A stretch of DNA of 64,000 bases from Tsukamurella tyrosinosolvens. GTDB taxonomy: Bacteria > Actinomycetota > Actinomycetes > Mycobacteriales > Mycobacteriaceae. The position numbers and the translations under genes are program-made. Location: contig NZ_FNSA01000003.1 of assembly GCF_900104775.1 (NCBI RefSeq), positions 1,984,001-2,048,000 of the forward strand. Reading direction: 5' to 3'. Shown here piece after piece: positions 51,271-61,302 of this stretch (position 1 is the stretch's first letter; the number at the start of each line of letters is the position of its first letter). A model generated the notes under the pieces. It was not told the DNA's origin and did no database searches. It saw only the letters and a program-made list of their open reading frames with translations.

Positions 51271-52456
51271 CCTGCTCGAGCTGACCTGCGGCGCGCCGGG
51301 ACACGGCGGCTTCGTCATCGCCCGGCACGACGGGCGGGCGATCTTCGTGCGCGGCGCGCTGCCCGGGGAGAGGGTCCGCGCCCGGGTCACCGAGGTGAAG
51401 AAGTCCTACGCCCGCGCGAGCACCGTCGACGTCCTCGAAGCCTCGCCGCACCGCGTCCCCGAGGCCTGCGCCGCGGCCGCCGCGGGCGCCGGGTGCTGCG
51501 ACCTGACTTTCGCCGACCCCGCCTACCAGCGCGAGCTCAAGGCCGACGTGCTGCACGACCTCCTCGTGCGCTTCGGAGGATTCGAGCCCGATGCGTTCGA
51601 GCCGACCGTCGAGCCGCTGTCGGACGCCCCGGTGACGGGCTGGCGCCACCGCGCGCGCCTCGTCGCCGACGGTGACGGTCGGCTCGGGCAGCACGCGCAC
51701 CGCAGCGACGCCGTGGTCGTCGCGCCCTGCGCGCAGCTGCCCGCGGCGCTCACCGAGTCCGCGGGCGGCCTGCGCGTCGACCCGGGCACCGAGGTGGCGC
51801 TCGTCCTCGACGACGCCGGTGCCGCGCACGCCGCGGTGCCCGCGCGCCGCGGCCGGCCCGCGCGGGTCCTGGCGGGCGACGCGCTCGCCGAGTACCGGGT
51901 GGGCGAACGGTCCTGGAGGATCCCCGTGGGCGGCTTCTGGCAGGCGCACCGCGACGCGGCGTCCCGGTACGCGCAGTGGGTCGCTGCGTACACCGCGCGG
52001 TACGGGGGAGAACCCGGCCGGGCCTGGGACCTGTACGGCGGCGCGGGCGTCCTCGCCGGCACCCTGGTCGACCAGGGCTTCGCGGTCGACGTGGTCGAGA
52101 CCTCCGGCGGCGCGATCGCCGCAGGCAGGCAGACCCTCGCCGATGAGCCCGTCGCCTTCCACCGCGGCGACGTCGCCTCCCGGCTCAGGGGGCTGCCGTC
52201 GCCGTCGGTCGTGGTGCTGGACCCGCCCCGGACGGGCGCGGGCGCGGGCGTGATGTCCGCGATCGCCGCGTCGGAACCGCGGGCGATCGTGCACGTCGGC
52301 TGCGACCCCGCCGCTTTCGCCCGCGACCTGGGCGCAGCGTGCGAGAACGGCTACCGCCTCGCCGAACTGGCGGCGTACGACGCCTTCCCCGGGACGCACC
52401 ACCTCGAGGCCTTCGCGGTGCTCGTGCCGGGGCTCGAAGACCGCCGCGGCCGGTAA
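51254..52456 (+). CDS. TrmA/RumA-type RNA (uracil-C5) methyltransferase
   Basis: This is a 400-residue enzyme. An N-terminal TRAM domain ([41 protein letters not shown]) precedes the central domain and a Rossmann methyltransferase domain with [13 protein letters not shown] (SAM), [10 protein letters not shown] and the catalytic cysteine in [13 protein letters not shown]. It should methylate a uridine in tRNA or rRNA. The usual iron-sulfur motif (C-x5/8-CGGC) is altered: the region reads [12 protein letters not shown], so one ligand is displaced. The gene corresponds to Rv2689c. It overlaps the DUF3159 gene by 17 nt. Confidence 0.9.
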   Translation: MLAPNDLLELTCGAPGHGGFVIARHDGRAIFVRGALPGERVRARVTEVKKSYARASTVDVLEASPHRVPEACAAAAAGAGCCDLTFADPAYQRELKADVLHDLLVRFGGFEPDAFEPTVEPLSDAPVTGWRHRARLVADGDGRLGQHAHRSDAVVVAPCAQLPAALTESAGGLRVDPGTEVALVLDDAGAAHAAVPARRGRPARVLAGDALAEYRVGERSWRIPVGGFWQAHRDAASRYAQWVAAYTARYGGEPGRAWDLYGGAGVLAGTLVDQGFAVDVVETSGGAIAAGRQTLADEPVAFHRGDVASRLRGLPSPSVVVLDPPRTGAGAGVMSAIAASEPRAIVHVGCDPAAFARDLGAACENGYRLAELAAYDAFPGTHHLEAFAVLVPGLEDRRGR

Positions 52457-52523
52457 CGTGAGTCCGACCGGCGGCGCCGGTAAAGTGGCAAAGGCACCTC
52501 TCACGGGAGTAGACACGAGGGAT

Positions 52524-54458
52524 ATGAACCTGCTGCGCACCATCGAGTCCCCACGGGACCTGCGTCGACTGGATCAGGACCAGCTCACCGAGCTGGCCGC
52601 CGAGATCCGGGACTTTCTCGTGGAGAAGGTCTCGGCGACGGGCGGGCACCTCGGCCCGAACCTGGGCGTCGTCGAGCTGACCATGGCGATCCACCGCGTC
52701 TTCGATTCGCCGACCGATCCGGTGCTCTTCGACACGGGACACCAGGCCTACGTGCACAAGATCCTCACGGGTCGCCGCGACGGCTTCGACACCCTGCGCC
52801 AGGCGGGCGGCCTGTCCGGCTACCCGTGCCGCGCCGAGTCCGAGCACGACTGGGTCGAGTCCTCGCACGCCTCCGCCGCCCTGAGCTACGCCGATGGCCT
52901 CGCGAAGGCCTTCGCGCTCAAGGGGGAGCAGCGCACCGTCGTGGCGGTCGTCGGCGACGGCGCCCTGACCGGCGGCATGTGCTGGGAGGCGCTCAACAAC
53001 ATCGCGGCCTCGGACCGCCCCGTCGTCATCGTCGTCAACGACAACGGCCGCTCCTACGCGCCCACGATCGGCGGCCTGGCGACGCACCTGTCGGGACTGC
53101 GCACGCAGCCGGAGTACGAGCGGCTCCTCGGGGAGGCGCGCCGGCGGCTGCGGAACCTGCCCGTGCTCGGCGAGCCGGCCTATTCCGTGCTGCACGGCAT
53201 GAAGGCCGGCATCAAGGACATGGTGAGCCCGCAGGCGCTGTTCGCGGACCTCGGGCTCAAGTACGTCGGCCCCATCGACGGGCACGACGAACTGGCCCTC
53301 GAGGCCGCGCTCCGCCGCGCGAAGGACTTCGGCGGGCCGGTCGTGGTGCACGCCCTCACGCGGAAGGGCAACGGCTACGAGCACGCCGAGAACCACGAGG
53401 CCGACCAGATGCACGGCATCGGCGTCATCGACCCCGCCACGGGCCTGCCGGTGGGCGGCGCCGGCGGCGCCCGCGACTGGACCTCGGTGTTCGCGGAGGA
53501 GCTCGTCGCGCACGGCGAGCGGCGCGACGACGTGGTTGCGATCACCGGCGCCATGGCGGAGCCGACGGGCGTGGCGGACTTCGGCCGCAAGTTCCCCGAC
53601 CGCATGTACGACGTGGGCATCGCCGAGCAGCACGCGCTCACCTCCGCCGCCGGCCTCGCGCTCGGCGGCATGCACCCCGTCGTGGCCCTGTACGCCACCT
53701 TCCTCAACCGCGCCTTCGACCAGCTGCTCATGGACGTCGCGCTGCTCGGGCAGGGCGTCACAGTGGTCCTGGACCGCTCCGGCGTCACCGGCCCCGACGG
53801 TGCCAGCCACCACGGCATGTGGGACCTCTCCCTCGCCGCGATCGTGCCGGGCCTGCGCGCCGCGGTGCCCCGCGACGCCGCGCGCCTGCGCGAGGAGTTC
53901 GCCGAGGCGCTCGCCGTCGACGACGCGCCGACACTCATCCGGTACGGCAAGGGCGCGGTGCCCGCGGACCTCGAAGCCGTGCGCCGCCTGCCCGACGGTG
54001 CCGACGTCCTCGTCGAGGAGGCCTCCGGCGGCGGGGACGTGCTCATCGTCGCGGTCGGGGCCTTCGCCCACGTCGCCGTCGACGTCGCGGCCCGCCTGCG
54101 CCAGCAGGGCATCTCCGCGACCGTGGTCGACCCGCGCTGGGTCCTGCCGGTGCCGGTGTCGATCGTCGACCTCGCCCGGTCGCACCACCTCGTCGTCACG
54201 CTGGAGGACAACGGCGTCGCGGGCGGCATCGGGGCGTCCGTGACCGCGGCGCTGCAGCGCGCCGAGCTCGACGTGCCGACCCGTGTCCTCGGGATCGAGC
54301 AGAGCTTCCTCGATCACGCCTCCCGCGGCGAGATCCTCACCGATCTGGGGCTCACCCCGTCGGAGATCGCGTTCCGGATCACCGGGTGGGTCACCGCGTG
54401 CGCGCATGTGACCGTTCCCGTCGAGAAGGCACAGGCCACGCCCGAACAGGTGCGCTGA
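52524..54458 (+). CDS. dxs: 1-deoxy-D-xylulose-5-phosphate synthase
   Basis: This is a thiamine-diphosphate enzyme, 644 residues, the first step of the MEP isoprenoid pathway (pyruvate plus glyceraldehyde 3-phosphate). Visible are [16 protein letters not shown] (catalytic His), [18 protein letters not shown] (ThDP/Mg site), [18 protein letters not shown], the transketolase middle domain with [16 protein letters not shown] (Glu), [14 protein letters not shown] and a C-terminal domain [11 protein letters not shown]. The length is normal. CGAGGGA precedes the ATG at 52524. The position before RNase D, DUF3000 and the haem genes matches M. tuberculosis dxs1. Confidence 0.97.
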   Translation: MNLLRTIESPRDLRRLDQDQLTELAAEIRDFLVEKVSATGGHLGPNLGVVELTMAIHRVFDSPTDPVLFDTGHQAYVHKILTGRRDGFDTLRQAGGLSGYPCRAESEHDWVESSHASAALSYADGLAKAFALKGEQRTVVAVVGDGALTGGMCWEALNNIAASDRPVVIVVNDNGRSYAPTIGGLATHLSGLRTQPEYERLLGEARRRLRNLPVLGEPAYSVLHGMKAGIKDMVSPQALFADLGLKYVGPIDGHDELALEAALRRAKDFGGPVVVHALTRKGNGYEHAENHEADQMHGIGVIDPATGLPVGGAGGARDWTSVFAEELVAHGERRDDVVAITGAMAEPTGVADFGRKFPDRMYDVGIAEQHALTSAAGLALGGMHPVVALYATFLNRAFDQLLMDVALLGQGVTVVLDRSGVTGPDGASHHGMWDLSLAAIVPGLRAAVPRDAARLREEFAEALAVDDAPTLIRYGKGAVPADLEAVRRLPDGADVLVEEASGGGDVLIVAVGAFAHVAVDVAARLRQQGISATVVDPRWVLPVPVSIVDLARSHHLVVTLEDNGVAGGIGASVTAALQRAELDVPTRVLGIEQSFLDHASRGEILTDLGLTPSEIAFRITGWVTACAHVTVPVEKAQATPEQVR

Positions 54459-54485
54459 CCCTCCGACCCGACCAGGCCCGGCCTG

Positions 54486-55706
54486 TCAGGCGGACGCGAG
54501 GGCGGCGGCGACGGCCGTGACGGTCAGCGCGCGCTGCCAGTTCCGTGCGCCGGAGGCGGCGAGCGCCTCGTCGACGGCGCCCGCGCCGTCGGCCGTGCCG
54601 TCCCAGCACAGTTGCCGGACGGCGTCCGTCGGCAGCAGGTTCTCCACCGGCACCGCGACCTCCTCGGAGATCGCGGCGAGCGCGGCGCGCACCGCGGCGA
54701 GGCGCTCGGCGGCCTCGGGATTCGACTTCGCCCAGCGGTTGTTCGCGGGCACCCCGTTACGCGGGCCGTGCAGCGGCGGCAGCGAGGCGTCGGGGAGAGC
54801 GTTGGCCCGGTGGATCGCCCCGAGCCAGCGTTTCGCCGAGCGCCGCATCCGCGGCCCCCCGAACACCGGCAGCGCGGTGAGCTCCGCTTCCGTCGTGGGA
54901 TTCTTCGCGGCGGCGTTGACGATCGCCGCGTCCGGCAGGGTGCGCCCGGGCGCGACGTTGCGCTGCTCGGCCATCTCGTCGCGCGCGAGCCACAGCTCGC
55001 GGGCGCGGGCCAGCTGGCGGCGGTTGCGCAGCGTGCTCAGCCCCGAGACGCGGCGCCACGGATCGGGTTTCGGGAGCGGGTCGGGCCGCGTGCGTTCGTA
55101 CTCGAACTCCTCGAGCGCCCACTCCAGCTTCCCCGCATCGGAGAGCCGTTCGTAGGCCTCGTCGCGCAGATCGACCAGCACCTCGACGTCGAGCGCCGCG
55201 TAGTTGAGCCAGTCGTGGGGCAGCGGCCGGGTGCTCCAATCGGCGGCGCCGTGTCCCTTCGCCAGCGCGTAGCCGGTGTACTCGGAGGTCATCGCCGCGA
55301 GATTGACCCGCGGCGCACCCAGCAGGCGGCCCGCCAACTCGGTGTCGAAGAGCTCGTCGCACTCGAAGCCGTCGTCGCGCAGGCACGGCAGGTCCTGGTC
55401 GGCGGCGTGCAGCACCCACTCGACGCCCCGCATCGCCTCGATCACCGGCGCGAGGCCCTCGGGCTCGTGGATCGGATCGAGCAGGAACAGCCCGGAGCCG
55501 GTGCGCTTGATCTGGATCAGGTAGGCGCGGGAGGAGTAGGTGAAACCCGATGCGCGCTCGGTGTCGACGGCGATGGGGCCGGTGCCGCGCAGCAGGGCCG
55601 CGGCGCAGTCCGCGAACTCCTCGACGGTGGTGAGGGGCTCCGGGACGCCCTCGGCGGGTTCGGTGAGCGGAATGCCGGGGACCGGTTCCGATGAGGCCTT
55701 GCCCAC
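54486..55706 (-). CDS. RNase D-like 3'-5' exonuclease with HRDC domain
   Basis: This is a 406-residue nuclease of the DEDDy class. Exonuclease motifs: IAVDTERASGF (Asp48, Glu50), VLHAADQDLPCL, and YAALDVEVLVDL (Tyr and Asp of motif III). An HRDC domain follows (about residues 215-300, RELWLARDEMAEQRNVAPGRTLPDAAIV) and a second, less conserved helical domain ends the protein. It would trim the 3' end of tRNA precursors or other RNAs. It starts with a GTG at 55706, 8 nt after the DUF3000 stop, so the two form an operon as in mycobacteria (Rv2681-Rv2680). It converges with dxs. Confidence 0.92.
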   Translation of the reverse strand: MGKASSEPVPGIPLTEPAEGVPEPLTTVEEFADCAAALLRGTGPIAVDTERASGFTYSSRAYLIQIKRTGSGLFLLDPIHEPEGLAPVIEAMRGVEWVLHAADQDLPCLRDDGFECDELFDTELAGRLLGAPRVNLAAMTSEYTGYALAKGHGAADWSTRPLPHDWLNYAALDVEVLVDLRDEAYERLSDAGKLEWALEEFEYERTRPDPLPKPDPWRRVSGLSTLRNRRQLARARELWLARDEMAEQRNVAPGRTLPDAAIVNAAAKNPTTEAELTALPVFGGPRMRRSAKRWLGAIHRANALPDASLPPLHGPRNGVPANNRWAKSNPEAAERLAAVRAALAAISEEVAVPVENLLPTDAVRQLCWDGTADGAGAVDEALAASGARNWQRALTVTAVAAALASA

Positions 55707-55714
55707 GGCGGCGC

Positions 55715-56332
55715 CTACGCCGAGCCGAGCCGGGTGATGCCGGCCGGGGGCAACCCGGCGGCGGTCTCGAGCACCGCGCAGAAGGCCTCGACGTGCCCGG
55801 ACAGGTCCTCACCCAGGGGCGTCCACGAGGCGCGCAGTTCGAGCTGGTGTGCCCGCGGAGGACCGGCGATGTCGCCGTAGCGCACCGACGCGGTCGCGGT
55901 GACGGTGCCGCCCAGCGCGGTCACTTCCTGGCCGCGCTCCGCCAGAGCATCGGTCAGCCAGCTCCAGGCCACCTCGGGGAGCAGGGGATCGGACGCCAGG
56001 GACTCGTCGACCTCGGACTGGACGTACGCGACGAGCCGCATGAGGCCGTTCCACGCCTCGTGGCCGTGCGGGTCGTGGAGCAGGATCAGGCGGCCGAAGG
56101 TCTCGCCGTCGGAGTGCTCCGGCACCACGTCGGTCTCCGGCGCGCGGACCTCGGCGCCGAGCGCGTAGCTGTACGGGGCGAGGCGCTGCGGCGGCCGGAT
56201 ACTGCCGATCTCGATCTCGGGGCGGACCGTCGCCGTGTGCAGGGACTCGACGGCGACGCGGAACGACTCCGGCTCGGCGCCGCGCGCTCCCGCACCGCCC
56301 GCCGCTTCGTCACCCGTTCCTGGTTGGCTCAC
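55715..56332 (-). CDS. DUF3000 protein
   Basis: This is a 205-residue soluble protein matching the DUF3000 family of actinobacteria (Rv2680). Conserved stretches include FRVAVESLHTATVRPEIEIGSIRPPQRLAPYSYALGAEV and LPEVAWSWLTDALAERGQ. No catalytic motif is known. I chose the GTG at 56332 because TACGGT lies 8 nt before it, which suggests a leaderless mRNA, and because the 11 residues of the longer reading would lie within the promoter. It is divergent from hemE. Confidence 0.87.
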   Translation of the reverse strand: MSQPGTGDEAAGGAGARGAEPESFRVAVESLHTATVRPEIEIGSIRPPQRLAPYSYALGAEVRAPETDVVPEHSDGETFGRLILLHDPHGHEAWNGLMRLVAYVQSEVDESLASDPLLPEVAWSWLTDALAERGQEVTALGGTVTATASVRYGDIAGPPRAHQLELRASWTPLGEDLSGHVEAFCAVLETAAGLPPAGITRLGSA

Positions 56333-56378
56333 AAACCGTGACCGTAGCCGCTCGGGAGGCCTCACAGGCGGAGGCGCG

Positions 56379-56398
56379 CCGCAGGCCTCGGCCTGCGG
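56379..56398. repeat. 20-bp palindrome in the DUF3000/hemE divergent region
   Basis: CCGCAGGCC-TC-GGCCTGCGG is a perfect 9+2+9 inverted repeat in the 95-bp gap. It lies 29 nt before the hemE start. It could be a regulator site or fold as a hairpin in the hemE leader. A smaller dyad, ATCGT-TG-ACGAT, overlaps the hemE start codon. Confidence 0.55.
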
Positions 56399-56427
56399 GC
56401 GCGGAGGTCATGACATGATCGTTGACG

Positions 56428-57501
56428 ATGAGTAACGAGGATCGATCGACGACGGCCGCGGCGACGGCGTACCCGCTGCTCGACGCGGCGGCGGGGCGCA
56501 CCCCGGAGCACCGCCCGGTGTGGTTCATGCGGCAGGCCGGGCGCTCGCTGCCCGAGTACCGCAAGGTGCGCGAGGGAATCGGCATGCTCCAGTCGTGCTT
56601 CCGCCCCGACCTGGTCTGCGAGATCACGCTGCAGCCGGTGCGGCGGCACCGCACGGACGCGGCGATCCTGTTCTCCGACATCGTGGTCCCGCTCAAGGCG
56701 GCGGGGATCGACCTCGACATCGTGAGCGGGATCGGGCCCGTCATCGAGCAGCCGGTCCGGGACGCCGCGGCCGTCGCGGCCATGCCGAAGCTCGACGCGG
56801 CCCAGGTCGAGCCGATCGCCGAGGCCGTGCGGTTGCTGCGCGGCGAGCTGCCCGCCGGCGTCGCGCTCATCGGCTTCTCGGGCGCGCCGTTCACGCTGGC
56901 GTCCTACCTCGTCGAGGGTGGCCCCAGCCGCAACCACGAGCGCACCAAGTCGCTGATGTACACCGAGCCCGACACCTGGCACGCGCTGCTCGACGCGCTC
57001 GCCGACATCGCGATCACCTTCCTGCGGGTGCAGGCGGACGCCGGCGCGCAGGCCTTCCAGCTCTTCGACTCGTGGGCCGGCGCGCTCTCGCTCGCCGACT
57101 ACCGGCAGTACGTCCAGCCGCATTCGGCGCGCGTGTTCGCCGCGTTGCGCGAGAGCGCACCCGCGCTGCCCGCCTTCCACTTCGGGGTCGGCACCGGCGA
57201 GCTGCTCGGGGCCATGGGCGAGGCCGGGGCCGACGTCGTGGGCGTCGACTGGCGCGTCCCGCTCGACGTGGCGGCGGGCCGTGTCGGCCCGGGGAAGGCG
57301 CTGCAGGGCAACCTCGACCCCGCCACGCTGATGGCCGACCGCGACACCGTCGACGCCCAGGTCCGGCGCGTCGTCGCCGACGGCGATGCGGCGCTCGCCG
57401 CGGGCGCCACCGGGCACGTCTTCAACCTCGGCCACGGCGTGCTCCCGTCGACCGATCCCGACGCGCTCACCCGTGTCGTCGACCTGGTGCACGCGCTATG
57501 A
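56428..57501 (+). CDS. hemE: Uroporphyrinogen decarboxylase
   Basis: This is a 357-residue TIM-barrel enzyme converting uroporphyrinogen III to coproporphyrinogen III. The N-terminal signature [20 protein letters not shown] carries the substrate-binding arginines, [20 protein letters not shown] includes the essential aspartate, and [17 protein letters not shown] and [14 protein letters not shown] are family motifs. I use the ATG at 56428. It is the first gene of the hemE-hemY-hemQ cluster; its stop overlaps the hemY start (ATGA). Confidence 0.96.
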   Translation: MSNEDRSTTAAATAYPLLDAAAGRTPEHRPVWFMRQAGRSLPEYRKVREGIGMLQSCFRPDLVCEITLQPVRRHRTDAAILFSDIVVPLKAAGIDLDIVSGIGPVIEQPVRDAAAVAAMPKLDAAQVEPIAEAVRLLRGELPAGVALIGFSGAPFTLASYLVEGGPSRNHERTKSLMYTEPDTWHALLDALADIAITFLRVQADAGAQAFQLFDSWAGALSLADYRQYVQPHSARVFAALRESAPALPAFHFGVGTGELLGAMGEAGADVVGVDWRVPLDVAAGRVGPGKALQGNLDPATLMADRDTVDAQVRRVVADGDAALAAGATGHVFNLGHGVLPSTDPDALTRVVDLVHAL

Positions 57502-58763
57502 GCAACGTCGCCGTCGTCGGGGCGGGCATCTCGGGGCTGGTCGCCGCGCTGCGGCTGCAGCAGGCGGGCGCGCGCGTCACCGTCTTCGAATCGGGCAACC
57601 GCGTGGGCGGCAAGCTGCGCTCCGAGACCATCGGCGGGGAACGCCTCGACGTGGGCGCCGAGGCCTTCGTGCGCCGCCGGCCCGAGGTGATCGACCTCGC
57701 GACCGAGCTCGGTCTCGCCGACCAGCTGGTCGAGCCGGCGGGCCGCCGCCCGGCGCTGTTCGCCGACGGTGCCCTCCGCGGAGGCTTCGGCCGTACCGTC
57801 ATGGGCATCCCGGGGGACGCCGACGAGGTGCGGATCCCGCTGCGCTGGAACCCCGGCGCCGACGCGTCGATCGGCGCGCTGGTGCGCTCCCGCCTCGGCG
57901 ACGAGGTGGTCGAGCGCAGCGTCGACCCGATGGTCGCGGGGGTCTTCGCGGCCCACGCCGACGACGTCTCCGTGCGCGCTGCGCTGCCCGCGCTGGCCGC
58001 CCGTCTCGATGCGGGCGCCGCGTCCCTCGGCGAGGCCGTCCGCGACGTGCTCGGCGAGCCCGACGACAGCCCCGTCTTCGGTGCCTTCCGCGGCGGCTAC
58101 CAGCAGCTGCTCGACGCCCTCGCCGAGCGGCTCGGCGACCGCATCATGCTCGGCGCGCCCGTGCCCGAGGTGCGACCCGGCTGGAGCCTGCGCGGCTCGA
58201 TGTTCGACGCGGTCGTGCTCGCGGTGCCCGCACCGCAGGTGGGCCGCCTCGTCGGGCTGAGCCTGCCCGAACTCGGCGCGGCCGTGGGTACGATCCCGGC
58301 CGCCAGCTCGGCGCTGGTGACGCTGCGGCTGCCCGAGGACACCGAGCTGCCCGACCTGTCCGGCGTGCTCGTGGCGAGCCGCGAGCAGGTCAGCGCCAAG
58401 GCGGTCACACTGTCGGGCCGCAAGTGGGACCACTTGCCCGGCGGCACCGTGCGCCTGTCGTTCGGCCGCCTGGGCGTGAGCCGGATCGTCGACGACGTCG
58501 ATGCCGGCCTGGTCGCGGCGGCGCGGGACGACCTCGCCAACGTGCTGGGTGTCACCGCCGAGCCGACCGTCGCGCACGTGCAGCGCTGGTACGAGGGCAT
58601 CCCCGTCTACCTGCCCGGCCACCGTGACACCCTCGCGGCGATCGACGCGGCCACCCCGAAGGGACTCGCGCTCGCGGGCGCGTACTTCGACGGTGTCGGG
58701 GTGCCCGCGTGCATCGCCCGCGCGGAGGCCGCGGCCCAGCGCGTGCTCGCCGACCTGTCCTGA
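57498..58763 (+). CDS. hemY: Coproporphyrinogen III oxidase / protoporphyrinogen oxidase (HemY/CgoX type)
   Basis: This is an FAD-dependent oxidase of 421 residues. The N-terminal dinucleotide-binding motif is [21 protein letters not shown], followed by [11 protein letters not shown] and, at the C-terminus, [25 protein letters not shown], the second FAD contact. In Actinobacteria the HemY enzyme oxidises coproporphyrinogen III to coproporphyrin III, and the adjacent HemQ completes haem by decarboxylation. The gene overlaps hemE by 4 nt and hemQ starts 33 nt downstream. Confidence 0.93.
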   Translation: MSNVAVVGAGISGLVAALRLQQAGARVTVFESGNRVGGKLRSETIGGERLDVGAEAFVRRRPEVIDLATELGLADQLVEPAGRRPALFADGALRGGFGRTVMGIPGDADEVRIPLRWNPGADASIGALVRSRLGDEVVERSVDPMVAGVFAAHADDVSVRAALPALAARLDAGAASLGEAVRDVLGEPDDSPVFGAFRGGYQQLLDALAERLGDRIMLGAPVPEVRPGWSLRGSMFDAVVLAVPAPQVGRLVGLSLPELGAAVGTIPAASSALVTLRLPEDTELPDLSGVLVASREQVSAKAVTLSGRKWDHLPGGTVRLSFGRLGVSRIVDDVDAGLVAAARDDLANVLGVTAEPTVAHVQRWYEGIPVYLPGHRDTLAAIDAATPKGLALAGAYFDGVGVPACIARAEAAAQRVLADLS

Positions 58764-58796
58764 GCCTGTTCCGCGCGCGGGACTACCATCGAGGCC

Positions 58797-59498
58797 ATGG
58801 CCAAACTGGATTACGCAGAGCTCAATTCGACCGTCCGCTACCTGATGTTCTCGGTGTTCTCGATCACGCCGGGCGAGCTGGGCGACGACGAGCAGCGCGC
58901 CGCGGCGGCCTCCGAGGCGGAGGCGTTCCTGGCGAAGATCCAGGAGGGCGACCTCGTCGTGCGCGGCGTCTACAACGTCGCGGGCATGCGGGCCGACGCC
59001 GACTTCATGATCTGGTGGCACGCCGAGAAGCTCGAGGACCTGCAGGCCGCGTACAACGACTTCCGGCGCAGCACCGCGCTGGGCCGCGCCAGCGACCCGG
59101 TGTGGTCGAGCACCGCGCTGCACCGCCCCGCGGAGTTCAACAAGAGCCACATCCCCGCGTTCCTCGCGGGCGAGGACCCGGGCGCGTACATCTGCGTCTA
59201 CCCGTTCGTGCGCAGCCTCGAGTGGTACCTCCTGCCCGACGACGAGCGCCGCAAGATGCTCGCCGACCACGGCCGCGCCGCCCGCGGCTACCCGGACGTC
59301 CGCGCCAACACCGTCCCCGCCTTCGCGCTCGGCGACTACGAGTGGCTGCTCGCCTTCGAGGCTCCCGAGATGCACCGCATCGTCGACCTGATGCGCGACC
59401 TGCGCGCCACCGACGCGCGCCGGCACACCCGCGAGGAGACGCCGTTCTTCTCCGGGCCGCGAGTGGGGGTGCGCGAGCTCGTCACCGCACTTCCCTGA
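58797..59498 (+). CDS. hemQ: Coproheme decarboxylase HemQ/ChdC
   Basis: This is a chlorite-dismutase-fold protein of 233 residues lacking dismutase activity in its best-studied relatives. [19 protein letters not shown] contains the catalytic tyrosine, and [17 protein letters not shown] holds the proximal haem-ligand histidine region. It converts coproheme to haem b with peroxide, the final step of the coproporphyrin-dependent route. TACCAT ends 7 nt before the ATG, so besides operon read-through it probably has its own leaderless transcript. Confidence 0.95.
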   Translation: MAKLDYAELNSTVRYLMFSVFSITPGELGDDEQRAAAASEAEAFLAKIQEGDLVVRGVYNVAGMRADADFMIWWHAEKLEDLQAAYNDFRRSTALGRASDPVWSSTALHRPAEFNKSHIPAFLAGEDPGAYICVYPFVRSLEWYLLPDDERRKMLADHGRAARGYPDVRANTVPAFALGDYEWLLAFEAPEMHRIVDLMRDLRATDARRHTREETPFFSGPRVGVRELVTALP

Positions 59499-59531
59499 TG
59501 GAAGGGTCGCCCCACCACCGCCGCGGACGGG

Positions 59532-59960
59532 TCAGGAAGCGTCGTCGGGCTCCAGGCGCATGGAAATGCTGTTGATGCAGTAGCGGAGGTCGGTGGGGGT
59601 GTCGTAGCCCTCGCCCTCGAAGACGTGGCCGAGGTGGCTGCCGCAGTTGGCGCAGAGCACCTCGACGCGGCGCATGCCCAGCGAGGTGTCCACCCGCTCG
59701 ATGATCTTGTCGCCCGCGAGCGGCGAGAAGAACGACGGCCAGCCGCAGTGGGACTCGAACTTCGCGTCGGAGCGGAACAACTCCTCGCCGCAGGCGCGGC
59801 AGCGGTAGACGCCGGACGTCTTCGTGTCGGTGTACTCGCCGGTGAACGGCGCCTCGGTGCCCGCCTGCCGGAGCACGCGGAACTCGGGCGCGGTCAGGCG
59901 CTGCCGCCACTCCGAATCGCTCAGCTGCAGTTTGGGCTTGGGAGTACTGGCCTCACTCAT
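59532..59960 (-). CDS. msrB: Peptide-methionine (R)-S-oxide reductase
   Basis: This is a 142-residue MsrB that repairs methionine-R-sulfoxide. Zinc cysteines lie in CRAC (54, 57) and CANC (103, 106). The catalytic cysteine is Cys128 in RYCINSIS, and HCGWPSF (Cys72) may be the resolving position. The length is normal. It converges with hemQ with a 33-nt gap. The upstream aftC gene on the same strand ends 9 nt before it, so it may be cotranscribed, as in mycobacteria (Rv2674-Rv2673). Confidence 0.95.
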   Translation of the reverse strand: MSEASTPKPKLQLSDSEWRQRLTAPEFRVLRQAGTEAPFTGEYTDTKTSGVYRCRACGEELFRSDAKFESHCGWPSFFSPLAGDKIIERVDTSLGMRRVEVLCANCGSHLGHVFEGEGYDTPTDLRYCINSISMRLEPDDAS

Positions 59961-59969
59961 GCTTCCAAA

Positions 59970-61229
59970 CTAACCGCGCGCGGCGGATGGTGCCAGCTCG
60001 TGCTTTCCGGGCTCCTCCTCGGGCGGGAGCGGCCGGTCGATGCCCTCGTCGAGCCGGTTCTCGGCCTTCGCGTCGAGGTACCGGAAGAGGAGCACGCAGA
60101 ACGGCACGACGATGAGCAGCGACCAGCCGAGGGTGCACTTGAGGTACGCGAGCGAGCGGCCGAACGCCGGCCACTTGCCCGAGAGCCAGTTGTCGTAACT
60201 GAGGAAGCCGTAGACCGCGACCCAGGACACCCAGTTGCCCATCACGGAGCTGCGGTAGACGACCGTCATCAGCATGGGGAACAGCAGCATCGAGTAATAG
60301 CCCTGGCCCAGCGATCCGACGAGCCACGACGCCGTCAGCAGGGTGCCGGTGGAGGTCGTGAGCCACAGCAGCTCGTTGCTCGTGCGGTAGTACTTCCACA
60401 GCAGCCACAGCGTGACCGCGGCCATGACGACGACGGCCGCCCGAAGGAAGTAGTCCAGCCAGGGCGGCAGGCCGAAGTACTGGGCGTTCCCGGCAATCGA
60501 GCTGTTGTAGTAATCGCGCGCGCCGCCCAGATACGGCAGCGTCTTGTGGAAGAACTCCGTGCGATCTGCGGAGAGCGCCATACCCGCGCCCATCAACACG
60601 ACGGGGATGCCGATCGCGGTGATCAGTGTCTTCCACTGCCGATTCACGATGATCAGCAGCAGCATCACGGCGAGGAGGGGCTTGACCGCGAAGGACAGCC
60701 CGAGCGGGACGCCGGCCCACAGGTCCTTGCGCTTGAGCAGCAGCGCCATCGCGGCCACCTCGGCGAGGAGGACGAAGCAGTTGAAGTTCGTGTAGACGAG
60801 CGTGCTGGTCACCGCTTCGGTGGTGACGGCGAAGAAGAGCACGACGGGCGCGACCACGGAGTTCAGGCCGTAGCCGAACATGCGGAGCAGGATGTAGAGG
60901 GCGAGCAGCAGCGCGACGGCGCTCAGCCCGACGAAGATGTACCGCGCCGTCTCCGGATCGAAGTACCCGAACGGTGCCATGAGCAGCGTGCCCGACGGCG
61001 GGTACAGGTAGTGCGGATCGACCGTGTCGTAGTTCTCGGTGTACACGGCCTCGTGGCGCAGGAACCGCACCGCGGCCGCGTACACCGTGGTGAAGTCGTC
61101 GGTCTTGTTCCCGTTCGGGACCAGGACGATCAGCCGCTGCAGCAGCGTGAGCAGGGCGAGGGGCCACAGAATGGCCTTGACCACGAGGCCGGGATCGGAC
61201 TTCATCCGCGCGAGGGCTACTGACGACAC
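59970..61229 (-). CDS. aftC: Alpha-(1->3)-arabinofuranosyltransferase AftC (GT-C fold)
   Basis: This is a 419-residue polytopic glycosyltransferase with about ten transmembrane helices. The first extracytoplasmic loop contains NKTDDFTTVYAAA, with the acidic pair expected of a decaprenyl-phosphate-arabinose-dependent enzyme, and LYPPSGTLLMAPFGYF. In mycobacteria AftC adds the alpha-1,3 branch of arabinan in arabinogalactan and lipoarabinomannan, on the outer face of the membrane. The synteny with msrB and the downstream protease supports the name. Its presence places the organism among arabinogalactan-containing Mycobacteriales. Confidence 0.9.
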   Translation of the reverse strand: MSSVALARMKSDPGLVVKAILWPLALLTLLQRLIVLVPNGNKTDDFTTVYAAAVRFLRHEAVYTENYDTVDPHYLYPPSGTLLMAPFGYFDPETARYIFVGLSAVALLLALYILLRMFGYGLNSVVAPVVLFFAVTTEAVTSTLVYTNFNCFVLLAEVAAMALLLKRKDLWAGVPLGLSFAVKPLLAVMLLLIIVNRQWKTLITAIGIPVVLMGAGMALSADRTEFFHKTLPYLGGARDYYNSSIAGNAQYFGLPPWLDYFLRAAVVVMAAVTLWLLWKYYRTSNELLWLTTSTGTLLTASWLVGSLGQGYYSMLLFPMLMTVVYRSSVMGNWVSWVAVYGFLSYDNWLSGKWPAFGRSLAYLKCTLGWSLLIVVPFCVLLFRYLDAKAENRLDEGIDRPLPPEEEPGKHELAPSAARG

Positions 61230-61302
61230 GGCTAAACCGTACCCAACGGGGCCACAAGCACCGGGAGGCCCGCCCGGGTGGGGCCGGACGGGCCCGGGGC
61301 GG

